Source of the DNA: Atrina japonica
Lineage: Eukaryota > Mollusca > Bivalvia > Pterioida > Pinnidae
DNA: 64,000 nt
Reading direction: 5' to 3'
NCBI GenBank assembly: GCA_030159075.1
Contig: BROG01000006.1
Location: forward strand, 1,072,001 to 1,136,000
Part shown: positions 11,283 through 22,217 of the stretch, one piece after another
How positions within the stretch are numbered: the stretch's first letter is position 1
Layout: each line of letters begins with the position of its first letter
The notes under the pieces: generated by a model
Database searches by the model: none
Seen by the model: the letters and a program-made list of their open reading frames with translations, nothing else
Told to the model about the DNA's origin: nothing
Translations under genes and position numbers: made by a program

Positions 11283-12208
11283 CAGTAGAACTTCAATGAG
11301 TCGAAGTTCAAGGGACCGCCTAAAAAAGTTCGAAACATCGGGACTTCAACTCATGAATGGTGATCAAGATATCTAAAATTTACTCAGTGCACTACCTCCA
11401 TAACGACATGCCACACAAAAAAATCTATTGTACGTGACTGTGTAAACGTATAGGTGCTGGGATCATGACTTAGAATCTAATCGACTAAAAATCATTTACG
11501 GCCTATTTAATGTAGATACAATGTATTTATTTAAATCCAAACATTCTGCAGAAAAATCGTAATCCAAGCGCCTATACGACTGACTAGCTATCCATGGTGA
11601 GTTGATATCAAATTGCCGATACCGTTCATTCTATGCTTTTTTTTTTTTTTTTTTTTTTTTGACAAGTGACACTTTGAGTTTGAGTAGAAAATGATTGCTC
11701 TATATTACCGGGTCATTTCATTTTGTTTTTAGAAATCGGTAAGTTATAATGGCCCAAGCTACGAGATGGTAAACAACCAACAGAGCCGCCGGTAATTTGC
11801 AAATTTGAGGCTGACACAGTCGCAAACAATCAATAATCAATTAGCGTCTGCTTATTACATTTAATTACTTAAATCATGTTGTTATTTTTATACTGTCCTG
11901 AGTGTTTATCAATGAACACGTGTCCATTGTTCAACATAGTCGGATGGGTGTGAAAATCGCCACAGGGTAATTTACATCTTGTGTACAGGTAAACTTCGAC
12001 TTCGATTTATTTGTATGAATTTTCGATCTTTTTACAGTGATGGCACTGCCAGTTTTGTTCGACACATCGAGAAATTCGACTCATGAAAGTTTGATTTATA
12101 AATTGTTTTTTAGTAAGGATATATAATGAAATAAATTGGGACTTTGTAAAAAGTTCGAAACAATGAGAAATTCGACTCATTGAAGTTCGACTCATCGAAG
12201 TTCTACTG
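11283..12208. mobile_element. 926-bp inverted-repeat DNA transposon (pogo-like MITE)
   Basis: The left end CAGTAGAACTTCAATGAGTC matches the reverse complement of the right end (CAGTAGAACTTCGATGAGTC), and the match extends for about 27 bp or more with few mismatches. TA flanks both ends (11281-11282 and 12209-12210), the usual Tc1/mariner/pogo target duplication. No transposase frame is visible, so the copy is non-autonomous. It interrupts a minisatellite whose units resume on the other side. A T-tract of 24 lies at 11637-11660. Confidence 0.85.
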
Positions 12209-12278
12209 TATATAGTACTGAGAGGGGCTAATAATTGTATATATAGCCCTTAGAGGGGCTAATAATTGTCTATATACA
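12209..12278. repeat. 31-bp minisatellite (right part)
   Basis: Two units (tatagtactgagaggggctaa, tatagcccttagaggggcta) of the same array seen at 10218-11282, displaced by the inserted transposon. Confidence 0.9.
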
Positions 12279-12361
12279 ATATTATTTCAAAATGGACAAA
12301 AATGTCTTGCTCTTCAACTGAATATTACAGGTAAAATCAAGGCGAGATATATTTTTCTTAC

Positions 12362-12455
12362 CCATAGGTTTCAAAACTAAGAAGTTAAGAATATCAGATA
12401 ATGAGACGATGCCTGAAATTCTATCTTCTGTATCCACAACCACTAAACGATGGAC
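12362..12455 (-). CDS. PRKAG2: AMPK gamma, CBS4 second half
   Basis: The exon encodes VHRLVVVDTEDRISGIVSLS followed by DILNFLVLKPM, the end of the fourth CBS repeat. The His-Arg pair and the Asp of SLSD correspond to mammalian gamma1 residues that contact the phosphates and ribose of the tightly bound AMP. The acceptor is ttttcttttcag on the - strand, phase 0. The donor is GTAAGA at 12361, leaving one base. Reading past the donor gives an unrelated low-complexity peptide to a stop near 12282, so intron read-through would replace the tail. Confidence 0.95.
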
Positions 12456-12513
12456 CTGAAAAGAAAAAGCAAAGATTTCAGGATTTGATGGAAAAAGATA
12501 CTGATAAAAAAAA

Positions 12514-12516
<3 letters not shown>

Positions 12517-12545
<29 letters not shown>
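12517..12545. repeat. Poly(A) tract, 29 bp
   Basis: Uninterrupted A run on the + strand, beside a looser A-rich stretch, in the intron upstream of the CBS4 exon. Confidence 0.9.
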
Positions 12546-12547
<2 letters not shown>

Positions 12548-12842
12548 CAGATAGATCTATAAATTATACACTTCCCATATTCATGGTTGATCAAATTTAC
12601 AATTTTCGTTAACATCGAGATGCTACAATCATATAACATTTTCATGATAACACCCTGGTATTTTTTTTTTTAAGTTTTAAATTTACCCTCTACAACACCT
12701 GTATCTGGACAGAAAATGAGCAATTGCATCACAATTGGTCATCTGACCTATGTGATCTTTAAAGTATAATCCATTTCTCAAGTTTGTTTCATAATGCATT
12801 TTATTAGTTTTATATAACCAACACAACAATTTGTCAGTTACA

Positions 12843-13045
12843 CAGTGCCAGCCAGTTTTTACAGATAGGGAGACAAACTTGGCAACAATTTACCTGAGAA
12901 ACGACAACCAGTTATCTGCAGGTAAACTGGCAAATTTCTCACAAAGTCAGCTGAGGTCACAGCGAAGCTTGAACCTCCACTGATAAGAGGCAAGAGACTT
13001 CATGCTTTAAAGTGTGATGTTATAACCTCACAGCCAGAGGCCACA
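12843..13045 (-). mobile_element. Decayed SINE copy
   Basis: The words gccagtttttac, gtaaactggcaaatttctcac and agagacttcatgctttaaag occur in the order seen in the clearer SINE copies at 39205-39455 and 50640-50975. No box motif is well preserved. It lies between the two CBS4 exons. Confidence 0.5.
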
Positions 13046-13231
13046 CTTTAAATAGTTAAACATGGAATGACAAATATGTAATAAAACCCAGCCAACAACA
13101 TACAATGGCAATGGACAAGTTCTGATCAGTAAAGCTAAATCTGCACGAGGACATTTTGACTTTGTAGCACTTAGCTGGCACAAATAAGTCATATTTAACA
13201 CATTTACCAGAAGCGTAAACTTTTCACATAC

Positions 13232-13312
13232 CTCAGCATGTACTATTTTGTCTATTACGGAATCTAAGGGGTCATCTACTTTGCAAGTAACAACTCCTTC
13301 AAACCAGCTTTC
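13232..13312 (-). CDS. PRKAG2: AMPK gamma, CBS4 first half
   Basis: The exon encodes ESWFEGVVTCKVDDPLDSVI then DKIVHAE: the WFEGV motif that opens CBS4 and the helix before the VHRLVVV strand. Splice sites are a strong acceptor (tttttgcag) and donor GTATGT, both phase 0. Together with the preceding exon the protein has four residues (CQES) between the LQHR motif and WFEG, where human gamma1 and fly gamma have two. Splice choice here deserves checking. Confidence 0.94.
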
Positions 13313-13896
13313 CTGCAAAAACAAAAGCTTAAGTTTAATACACACATTTATACATAATGACGTAATCACTATCCAAACAAACTGGAGTGGTCTAGGTCCT
13401 GACGAGGAGAAAAGAAAAGAAATCGTAGAGCAACAGCTTTCTTGCAAAGTGACATCATAGTGTAATTATGATGTCAAATATTTTTAAAAAACATAATCAG
13501 TTGAAGGTTACCATGAACTTAAGTCTGCAAAACATTTGCTTGTACAGTAAGAAAGTTTAAATTTATTGACTTTTACAGTCTTCATGGGGCAAGTAAATGA
13601 GATATTGCATTTTGGGTAATTTCTTATCATTTAGTTCGCATTGTGCAAATGGGCCTTCCTGCGAGATGTGTCCTCCACTCTTTTAATTTTAAATTCTATT
13701 GCACCATAGTTATTATTTTTTAAAAAGACCACCTATTTCTGAATTATAATGCCCTTTTCATTGCTTACATATGGTTTTCCCTTTTACATTACTGTCTAAC
13801 CTTAAATGCTGCAGGATCTGAGAAATTTTTTTTTTTTATATTGGTTTATATCAATTTATTACGATCGTTAGGGTTGAAACGGTTACCTCCCCTTAC

Positions 13897-13968
13897 CTGA
13901 CATCTATGTTGTAATGCTTTTTCAATAGTTATGTCTAAATTGTTGTAGGTTTTCTCAGCTGCCAAATT
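13897..13968 (-). CDS. PRKAG2: AMPK gamma, CBS3-CBS4 linker exon
   Basis: The 72-nt exon encodes [20 protein letters not shown] then HRCQ. The motif [12 protein letters not shown] is almost invariant in animal gamma subunits. The Arg of QHR corresponds to Arg269 of mammalian gamma1, which contacts AMP. Acceptor attttcag and donor GTAAGG, both phase 0. Confidence 0.96.
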
Positions 13969-13998
13969 CTGAAAATTTAAATTAAGATCATTTATATA

Positions 13999-14075
13999 TA
14001 GTCAACTCGTGTTATAACGGCCAGGTTGGGATCCATTAAAATTGCCGTTATATCAAATATGCTGTTATATCAAAT
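13999..14075. mobile_element. End of a pogo-like MITE (tcaactcgtgttataacgg type)
   Basis: The segment gtcaactcgtgttataacgg and the following words (aaaattgccgttatatcaaa, tatgctgttatatcaaa) match the element at about 60900-61383, whose right end reads ccattataacaagagtcaac. Only the left end is clear here, in the intron between CBS3 exons. Confidence 0.55.
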
Positions 14076-14692
14076 TTCGAGGCTTGTTTGTACAATTATG
14101 TATTACATTTTGTCAATTCTCAGTGGTGAAATTTTGCAAAACTCTCACAATTAAAAGAACCTTTTTTCAAACTTTGGTTAAACTTTCACCAGTAAATTAC
14201 ATAAAATTAAAGATATACATACCAATAAACAAACATACCAAAGCATACTTCATGAAGAAATTATATGACCTTTTTCATGTCATGTTTCATTTCATATAGT
14301 ACTAATTTCTTTCATCTTTTCCATTTCTCTATACTTTAATCTTCTCATCTATAAAATTCTTTCCATGGAACAGACTTGTTCCTTTAACTAACATATACTG
14401 TATCTTAGTATCATACTCATAATGCTCCAATGGCCCAAGAAAAGAAAAAAGAAAAATTGTTGAGCCAAGTATAGACTGCAGATAACCTTTAATCAGAATG
14501 GTTCAGATAATGTAGAAACTTGTTTTAATATTTTTGTTCAAATTTTGGACCAACTTCAGAAGTTTGTCTTTCTAGGATTTTTAGCTCCTAGAATATTAGC
14601 AGGGTGAAAAATTATCTCCCTTTTCCTAAAAGTGACACAGGTCCTGTTACTGTCATATGAAACTCTGATAAAATGGGGTAAAAATTCATATT

Positions 14693-14779
14693 AACTCATC
14701 AAACCCTGAAAAACAATGGACTCTTCTATAAAGCAATGACTTACACCAGTCCAAGTGTGTCTTCAGGAGTGAATGAATT
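14693..14779 (-). repeat. 85-bp palindromic micro-element, copy 1
   Basis: Reverse-orientation copy of a short element with inverted ends (actcattcacccctaaa-type at one side, aggggttgatgagt-type at the other) and an inner core of ggactggt..aagtcattgattt. It ends 19 bases from the AMPK gamma exon at 14798. Confidence 0.75.
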
Positions 14780-14797
14780 AAAGACAAACATACTTAC

Positions 14798-14920
14798 GAT
14801 TACATCAAACTTGGCATAAATGTTGACAACTTTGCCATTATTATCACAGACTGGTAGAGCAGATATCCTTCTCTCGACAAACATGTTTAATGCTGTGATC
14901 AAAGGAGTATCAAGTGTTGC
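14798..14920 (-). CDS. PRKAG2: AMPK gamma, CBS3 exon
   Basis: The exon encodes [20 protein letters not shown] then [21 protein letters not shown], the main part of CBS3. [10 protein letters not shown] and YAKFDVI are hallmark motifs; the Asp of KFDVI matches gamma1 Asp245, which binds ribose. Cys replaces the usual Val/Leu in ALPVVD. The exon is 123 nt, phase 0 at both ends, with acceptor ctatttctag and donor GTAAGT. Confidence 0.97.
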
Positions 14921-15044
14921 CTAGAAATAGATTACAAATGTAGGTTACAAATACATTACAACTACTCAGTATTTTGTAATCAGTATTTACTATATATATA
15001 CATGAAGGAAGCTATTAAACTTTCTATCTGACTGTTTGTTGCTT

Positions 15045-15215
15045 CAAGCCGCACTCAACAATTTTTCAGTTATTTTGTGACGATTTTTCAGTTATTTTGT
15101 GACGGTCAGTTTTTAATGATGTAGGAAAGAACGCAGTTACACTGTAACCTGGAAGAGACCATCTGCCTTTCACAAGTAAACTGGCAAACTTTCTCACAAA
15201 ATCAGCGTACATGTA
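15045..15215 (-). mobile_element. Truncated SINE copy
   Basis: The + strand reads cgcactcaacaatttttcag, then a duplicated cgatttttcagttattttgtga, then cctggaagagaccatctgcc and gtaaactggcaaactttctc. These are the tail-to-middle words of the SINE family seen at 39205-39455. The tRNA-like head is missing. Located in the intron between CBS3 exons. Confidence 0.6.
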
Positions 15216-16533
15216 AGTACTGGTCCAAATAAATTTCAGATAGGAGGTGATACAGCAAGGTCTTTAAATTTCAACCAAATTTTTACTATTGGTGAGCCTC
15301 AATGCCAATATGAAGTTTACAATTTATTTTTTTAATTTGGTGATTGGTTGGTAAGGTAAATTTAACATTTAATTTTCGTTAGCAACCATTAGATCTGAGC
15401 TTTGAAAATTGCATAAATACTCTATCTTGATGTCATTATTCCTCAGTGTACAATGAATAAACTATTAGCTCTCATTTCCTGTAATATGTCAATTCTGTTT
15501 CTTTTTAACAAAATACTACTAAGATATTAAAAATTCTATTAAGAAAAGCACACATTTAAAATGAAAATTGTTAATTTGCATATTTCACAAATTATAATAA
15601 AAAAAGCCAAAATCACCAAAATCTGTGATTCAACATTGTAAAACTCCAAGAATAGAAAATAAAATTAAAAAAAGATGAATTAAAAGAACATCTAATTCTT
15701 TATGAGATGATGCATGACAGCTCACATAATGACATCAATTTTCAAGGCTATATAATGATGATGTGGGATTGCTCTATTTCAATTAAATTTTTATCATTGG
15801 TGAGCCTCAATAACAATATGCACTTTTGTTTTTTTTTTATAAATTAGTTAATGGTTGCCAAGGTAAATTTAACATTTATTGGTTATCACAATACTTAAAT
15901 TCAAACTACATGTTACAGTGTGTTAGATATTCTCAACAAAGTATTTTGGTCTTTGATAAAGGTGAGGATCATTTCCGTCATTGAAATGCAAATTTTAAAT
16001 GTGCCCGACAATTTATATTCTCACAGAATTTATTTTTGTTAGACAGTTACACAGCAACCCCTAAATACAGATGTCATATACTATCTAATCAGAGTACCTG
16101 TATGTTCTGAAAAAGGTCTATTTTAATGTCAACTGGTCTGGTGAAGTTCTGAAATTCTCTGATGTCAAATTCATTCAGAGTGAAATAAACTGTCAGTAAG
16201 AAAATAGGACGAATCAATTATCAAAATGAAATTATTACTACAGGTCTACCTAGGTAAAAAAGTGACACATCCCGGTTCTGTCATACACCAAAACAATATG
16301 GTCTATTTTCCAAATATAGGAATGCACAGGTAAAACATGACTCCATGTATTACTTTTGCCGTAAAAGTCTGAAACCCCCATTACGATTTTATTTAGACCC
16401 ATTGTGTCTGTAAACATGTGCCAATTTACACTGATATACCTATAATCAATTTGCCAAGTTAAAACAAACAACTGCCAGAGAAAAAGCAGACTGTCTTAAA
16501 ATTTCAGAATTCTGTCAGTTTGTGTATACTTAC
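15216..16533 (-). other. AMPK gamma intron sequence
   Basis: Most of a 1.6-kb intron. Two stretches (15280-15370 and 15765-15880) share words such as attggtgagcctcaat and aaggtaaatttaacatt, so an old duplication or repeat pair is present. Nothing else was recognised. Confidence 0.6.
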
Positions 16534-16614
16534 AGAAACTAGGTTATCATATGTTCCTATTTCAAGCTCTTTGAGAGTTTTCTGCATGAAACCTGGCCTC
16601 GGCAAATCTTTAAT
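16534..16614 (-). CDS. PRKAG2: AMPK gamma, CBS2-CBS3 linker exon
   Basis: The exon encodes IKDLPRPGFMQKTLKELEIG then TYDNLVS. The pattern P-R/K-P-x-F-M, hydrophobic spacing and IGTY is typical of the start of the second Bateman module. It joins in phase 0 to the CBS2 exon (FLYLY) and to the CBS3 exon. Acceptor ttacag and donor GTAAGT are clear, though the polypyrimidine tract is short. Confidence 0.95.
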
Positions 16615-17171
16615 CTGTAAAACAAACGATAACAATTAAAGCATTGGGTCGGTATATGGAATTAGATGTGTTCGTTTGACACAAATGCCCCCAAAATTAT
16701 CAATCTCTTAAAGGAACAACTAGTTCATCTACACATATGATTAGTGTTGTATTTACTTCAATGCCAATTCTGATAATCGAATTTTTGTTCAGATTTTAAT
16801 TCTTTTGTGGCTTCTTGTCCTAAGAGAATTTTATTTTTAATGAACAAATAAAATAAATAGAATATTCGCCAATTTATTATTAATAAAATGATAAAAATCT
16901 GCTATATCATGAAAACTTCCAAACAGAATTTCATGATTTTTTTTTCACTGGCATTTTACATCCAACCAAGAATTTTTCACTTAATTGGAGATGTCATCTG
17001 CTGTAGATAAAGTACCACAAATTTTGACACGTGCTATGGGCTGATGCAAAACTTCAGTTTTAAATCTCATCCACAAGAATTTCATGACAAAATGATATGA
17101 AATCTGAGTTTTCCTGAAAATGATAATATGAGGACTTCAGAGGTAAGACAACAGATAAAAATAAAAACAAA

Positions 17172-17303
17172 TTGACATCACAGATACAGAGAATCAGGCT
17201 AGTGTCACAGATAACTTACATCACAGGTAACTGACATCACAGGTAAAGAGAATCAGACTGACATGACAGGTACAGAAAATCAGACTGACATCACAGGTAC
17301 TTA
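17172..17303. repeat. ~24-bp tandem repeat abutting the CBS2 exon donor
   Basis: About five imperfect copies of a unit containing gacatcacaggtacagag and aatcagact. The array begins within the splice-donor region of the exon that ends at 17305. A second donor-like GTAAGT on the - strand lies at 17219-17214 within the array. Confidence 0.8.
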
Positions 17304-17304
17304 C

Positions 17305-17483
17305 ATAAAGGTACAGAAACCTAAGGATGCGTTTATGTGTGAGAATGTAGATGGCATTTCCTGTAATTCTATCTACTACTGGCAACCGGTGAACATGATT
17401 GGAAATCAGCGTTCTTGTGGCTTCATAAAGACTTGCATCTGGCTCTATACATACAAATGGTTTCTGTTTTTCCTTGAGGACCT
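17305..17483 (-). CDS. PRKAG2: AMPK gamma, CBS2 exon
   Basis: The 179-nt exon encodes most of CBS2, from [20 protein letters not shown] through [20 protein letters not shown] to [11 protein letters not shown]. The His-Arg of HRLPVV and the Lys of THKRIL match gamma1 His151, Arg152 and Lys170, which bind AMP phosphates. THKRIL has also been proposed as part of a pseudosubstrate segment. The exon starts in phase 1, making a split Glu codon with the previous exon, and ends in phase 0 at GTAAGT. The stretch between ETWREV and KPFVC is one residue shorter than in human gamma1. Confidence 0.97.
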
Positions 17484-17792
17484 CTGAATTGAAAAAATCA
17501 AACATGCAAGACATATATAATGTTTTTCTTACGCAAATCAGAAATTCAATTTTGTTAACAAAAAAGGATGACTCTTATCAATAACGGATAATTAATTTCA
17601 CATAAGCTACACCGTCAGGATATTAAAAGTTGCATTGCATTCAGATGTAACAATGTAACCTGTCTGCTATTTGTATTCTTGTAATAAAACAAACAAGGAT
17701 TGTACAGTCCAAAGCTCATGGAGTATTGTCATTGATAAAATCTACATCGTAGGAAGCTGAATAAACAAACTCTTTTATATAAACAATTACTT

Positions 17793-17995
17793 AAAGGGGC
17801 ATTAGCTGTATCCTTTTTTTTATGCATACTACACTGAACCTGACTTTTTTTGCTCAAAATATATAGGAATATAAGATATTTTCTGTCTATATAAAATTCT
17901 TATTTGTTATTGTACATCAAGTACAAGAAGTAGAAGTCGAGAAATTGAAATTAACTTTACTAATAAACAATGCTAATGCCCCTTTCATCAAAAAG
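17793..17995. mobile_element. MITE with AAAGGGGCATTAGCTGT ends, copy 1
   Basis: The left end aaaggggcattagctgtat and the right end atgctaatgcccctttc form terminal inverted repeats. The inside (aaatatataggaatataaga, ttatttgttattgtacatca) matches the longer copies at 26149-26526 and 48445-48808. No coding potential. Located in the 1.7-kb intron upstream of CBS2. Confidence 0.75.
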
Positions 17996-18846
17996 CTTCC
18001 TCTCATTTAAACCAAATACATGTATAATCCTTGTTCCCCTCTAAAAACTGATACTGCATATAAGCTCAATTAAAGCATATTGTGAGGAGACCCTTCACCA
18101 GCCCTCGGGCTGTAGGGAATCCTCGTTAATTAAATAAAGCATTAAATTTAATTAAGACATATCATTTTTACCGAAGTAAATGCAACATAAGGTTATATGT
18201 TTGTTTAGATCTTTATCTTTAAAAGAAAAGCAACATTAAAATGATACAAAAAAGCCTTGTCATTTAATGGATTGTTCCTCTTCTTGATATTAAAAAAAAT
18301 AAAAAACAAAAAAACAACAAACATCCTGCTACAAAAATATTAAGATTTTGAAATTTCGCATTTCTCAATTATATCAACTAGTTCAAGCATTTATATAAAT
18401 AAGTTACAGTATACAGAAGTTATCCTCCAGATTTCACGCCTGAAGTACCCAGTAAACTGTTATATTAAATCATTCATGGCAAAGGATTCCCAAGGTATGA
18501 TGGCTTTCCAAATTCATCAACGATCAGTCAGTTTACTTTACAGTTATTTGAATAGTAAATCTGATTTTCAATACATAACCTAAAATATCAAAATAACGAG
18601 GTCGAAACATGGCATTACACTTTGTAAAGCTGAATGGTAATTATATCTTAATATTACCATCATTCAAACTAAGAAACAGGAAGTTATGATATCAGGACAG
18701 AATACTTCCTGTCTGAGACATCAACGATTCCTCCATTAATTTACAAAGATTCAGACACCAGGCATTTAACCATGATGTCCTCTTACAAGGTTGAAGCCTT
18801 GCAGGGAAACCCTAGCTGTATGATTATGTACCAGAATTAGCAAGTA

Positions 18847-19018
18847 CAGTGGAAACTCATCTAAGGACCACCTCACTTAGGAGACCACCTTGCATTTCAC
18901 AAGTTTTCTGTTTCTTGATAGATATCTAATAAATAGAGGACCTCACCTAAAAGACCACCTCACAAATCAGACCACTTTGAGTAGTCAATTGGGTGATCTT
19001 GATAGCGAGATTTCACTG
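18847..19018. mobile_element. pogo-like MITE, 172 bp
   Basis: The left end CAGTGGAAACTCATCTAAGG and the reverse complement of the right end (CAGTGAAATCTCGCTATCAA) are imperfect inverted repeats, flanked by TA at 18845-18846 and 19019-19020. The inner gaccacct words are shared with other family members. It lies 149 bases downstream of the small AMPK gamma exon. Confidence 0.75.
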
Positions 19019-19166
19019 TATACTGATGGGAGTTGGTGATCTTTTCCCATGAATGTTGTGACTGGGTTATCTCCCCTACTTAAGAAATTGATCATTTTAG
19101 AATCATTGTTAAGTGTGGTGTACAAGACCAGTTCAAGACCCAATGTTGTCATAAATAAAGACAAAC

Positions 19167-19212
19167 CTCTCCAGGTCTCTATCTTGTGTTCTTCTAATTC
19201 ATCCATCTGTAC
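19167..19212 (-). CDS. PRKAG2: AMPK gamma, 46-nt microexon-like exon
   Basis: The exon encodes VQMDELEEHKIETWR plus the first base of a Glu codon. ELEEHKIETWR is one of the most conserved strings in gamma subunits and lies between CBS1 and CBS2. Acceptor ttctttttttag; donor GTTTGT is non-canonical at +3 but the phase fits both neighbours. The next upstream exon is 9.8 kb away. Confidence 0.95.
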
Positions 19213-20943
19213 CTAAAAAAGAAAAAAAAACAATAAAGTAGTTGCATGATTATTTAGTTAATAAGTAATTTATACATTAAACCTAGAATCACTGACAGTA
19301 GAACCAACTATTTATATAGTAGTAATACATTTAGTTTTGTGAACTTTCATGCAACCTACAATATTAAATACTGTGAGGTCAATACATGTAATTCGCTAAT
19401 TCTATTTTGACCCTGTTACAAGGCTGAGGTTTCTCACAGTGGTCCCTGGCTGAGGTAAACTATGAGAGACCAAGGCCTAATGAATGGGTCAGTATGGTAT
19501 TAACTTATTATCAACCCTTGTATTAATTAATTGTGAAGAAGGTTAAAGTGAGGTCTAACAACTTTTCTGTATCTTTCTGAAATTGACTTCCTCATGTTCA
19601 TGCTTGTATACATTGTGTCGTGTATAGGCAATTAAGATTTTCCTACGTTAGGAAGGTTAATGACATCGGGCGAGTTCCACGTAAGTCAGGTGTCTTCATT
19701 TACCCATGTTTTTTTTTCATATTGACAGACTTGGCCGATATTTTACGGTAAAGGCCGACATCTATCAATACTGGTCAACTTTACTGATATTGACTGGGAC
19801 TGCTGATGATATTGCACAGGCCAATTTTTTTGGGGGGGGGAATTTTGTGTGTGTGCATAACATGTATGGCAAAATACAGACAGTAAATTAATAAAAGAAA
19901 ACAATAAGCAGGATTTGTTTTTTTTATGTTCTTGTACGACCGTTGTATGACAATATACGAGATAATATGCTTAAGAATTAGCCCTGAAATGTTTCATGTT
20001 TATCCATCGAAGTATTTTGACGGTGAAAGTATTTTCGAAGGTGAAAATCTTGGGTGTTAATCGACAGTGGAGCGATATTACCACTCAGGTGTAGCAGTTA
20101 TAGCTTTAATGCCATTTTCCTAATTTACTACCTTGTACATTACATCAAACATGCAGAAATTTGCAGGCAGACAAGATCAAGGTTGCACTGTATTAGGTTT
20201 AATATGTACATCAATGTGAAACTGATGATAAGAGATCCTGGGGCCATAATGCTCACCTGAGAGAAACTGACGACAAGGAATATATTCTGATCAGAAAATA
20301 TCACTTGTGTCTTCAGTTAAGGTGAGCTATCAAGAAAACATATGGTTCGAGGTGAGGATCTCAAAAAATTCCAAGATATTTAACCACTTCTGAAAAATTT
20401 GGGCCCAGAATGATCCTTAGGGATTTTTACTGGGCACCAACAAACTTGTCTTAGATATGTATCAAGACCTTTCACCCCAAACCAAAATTGGAAAATACAC
20501 TGTTAGCAAGGACCTTTCAATTTTCCACTAAACACATATTCTAATGCACTCTGTTTGCTGCATGTTATTTCATTGGTTGATGATGTTGAAAACTGGAAAG
20601 GTATTCGTGTTTCACTGCTAGTTTTATACATGACACAAAGTTCTGCTGACCAACTTCAATGCACTTGCAGAACTTACAGTTTAGTATTTTGTAAAACAAT
20701 GTATATCGAAACATTTTTTCACTGTCTAGAGTTACATGTTTAAAATATAAAACATCAAAAATATATCGTATCACTAAATCGGTATCGAAATTAACAAATC
20801 CTTATGATAAATGAGCAACTATTTTTAAAGTGCATCAATATACTCAACAAAGTAATTTGGTCATGGCAGTATAAGTCAATGTTCCATGTCATTTCTGTCA
20901 TTAAGATGCTAATTTAAAATGTGTAAGCATTAGGACAGGGTTA

Positions 20944-21107
20944 CCATGAGACACTTTCACAAAAACTGACAGGGTATTGGCGATTTTCCGGTCAGAAATA
21001 TCCTTTTCAACACTCGGAGCCAAGGCCTCTCGGTGAAATTTCATTTCTGACTAGGGTATCGCCATTACTCGTGTCAGTTTTTGTAAACCGGTCACATGGT
21101 CCCTTTT
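20944..21107. mobile_element. Palindromic MITE, ~165 bp
   Basis: The left arm (accatgagacactttcacaa, then aactgacagggtattggcga, then ccggtcagaaat) pairs with the right arm (atttctgactagggtatcgc, then cgtgtcagtttttgtaaacc, then ggtcacatggt). The arms are about 55-60 bp with a few mismatches around a core of about 40 bp. No coding potential, and no clear target-site duplication was identified. Confidence 0.75.
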
Positions 21108-21238
21108 CTAAAATGAAATATACAAGGACAAGTGTCTTCATGACAGAGCAAATTTAGCATTTTTTCAAATATTATTATTAGTGATGCAGAAATATGCACA
21201 AAGTACAATTCAAGCACGGTGACAAACATCCAGCATGT

Positions 21239-21370
21239 ATCAATAAATTTAAGCACTTTTCAGGGTATTTATGTTTGTAAGCACTTTTCAGGGTATTTAT
21301 GTTTTTAAGCACTTTTCAGGGTATTTATGTTTTTAAGCACTTTTCAGGGTATTTATGTTTTTTTAAGTAC
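21239..21370. repeat. 28-bp tandem repeat
   Basis: Four to five near-identical copies of aagcacttttcagggtattt followed by atgtttgt or atgttttt. The last copy is degraded. Confidence 0.9.
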
Positions 21371-22217
21371 TTTTTAAAGACTAACTCTACATTTAAGCTT
21401 TTTTCAAGGTCTATTGCGAACCATGAATAAACTTGAATCCCCTTCACCAAAGCAGGGTTTTCCTTAGGATGTTATTTTATCGAGTCCCAGGGACCCACAA
21501 GAACAGAAGAGTCGTTTGTTAAATTAGCGAGTCCCCAAGTCAATGAAATTCAAGAAAATACATGAAAACAAAGGCACACATTTTTGGTCTCACGCTGAAA
21601 AAAAATTACCAAGTTTTTGTGCGTCCTTAAAGACTCGCTAATATTCATGTTTTGCATCCTGAAAAGATTTTATGCGTCAGATACACAGAAATCATGCGTA
21701 AAGGAAAACCCTGAGTTCAAAGTATGCTTTGTCCCAACTACCAAGTGTGGGATAAATTGACCCAGTGACTGTGGGTTGAATTGACCCAGTGAAGAAGAAA
21801 TTAATAATGTGAAAAATTGACAACAGCAATAACAATGACAAGGAACTTCTGATGAGAAAAGGTCACAAAGGACTTCAGCTCAAGTGAGCTAAAACATCGG
21901 ATATATTAGTACTTGACTTTTAAATTTGAATTTTCAACACCAAGAAGAAAAACACTGATGCAGATTGAAGAAATATGCATGCAGAAATTATGAAATGTGA
22001 TGATAACAACCGGATGCAACTTCATCATTTACAATGAATACTTGTATTTAGCTGTAGATAAGATGTAAAACGATACATCAATATGAATAGATTTGTCATA
22101 ATGCTCAATGACATAAAAACTGAACATAGCAATGATCTAGCCTGCATTGTGATGTGAAATCCCTCATGATAATTTCAACCTTTAATCATAACACCAGTAC
22201 AAATCAGTAATCCTAAC

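Larger units (their letters stand above)
9821..12361 (-). other. AMPK gamma intron with minisatellite and nested transposon
   Basis: This 2.5-kb intron lies between the CBS4 exon and the predicted tail exon. It holds a 31-bp minisatellite (about 10218-11282 and 12209-12278), interrupted by a 926-bp inverted-repeat element. If the tail exon is wrong, this would be 3' flank or UTR. Confidence 0.5.
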
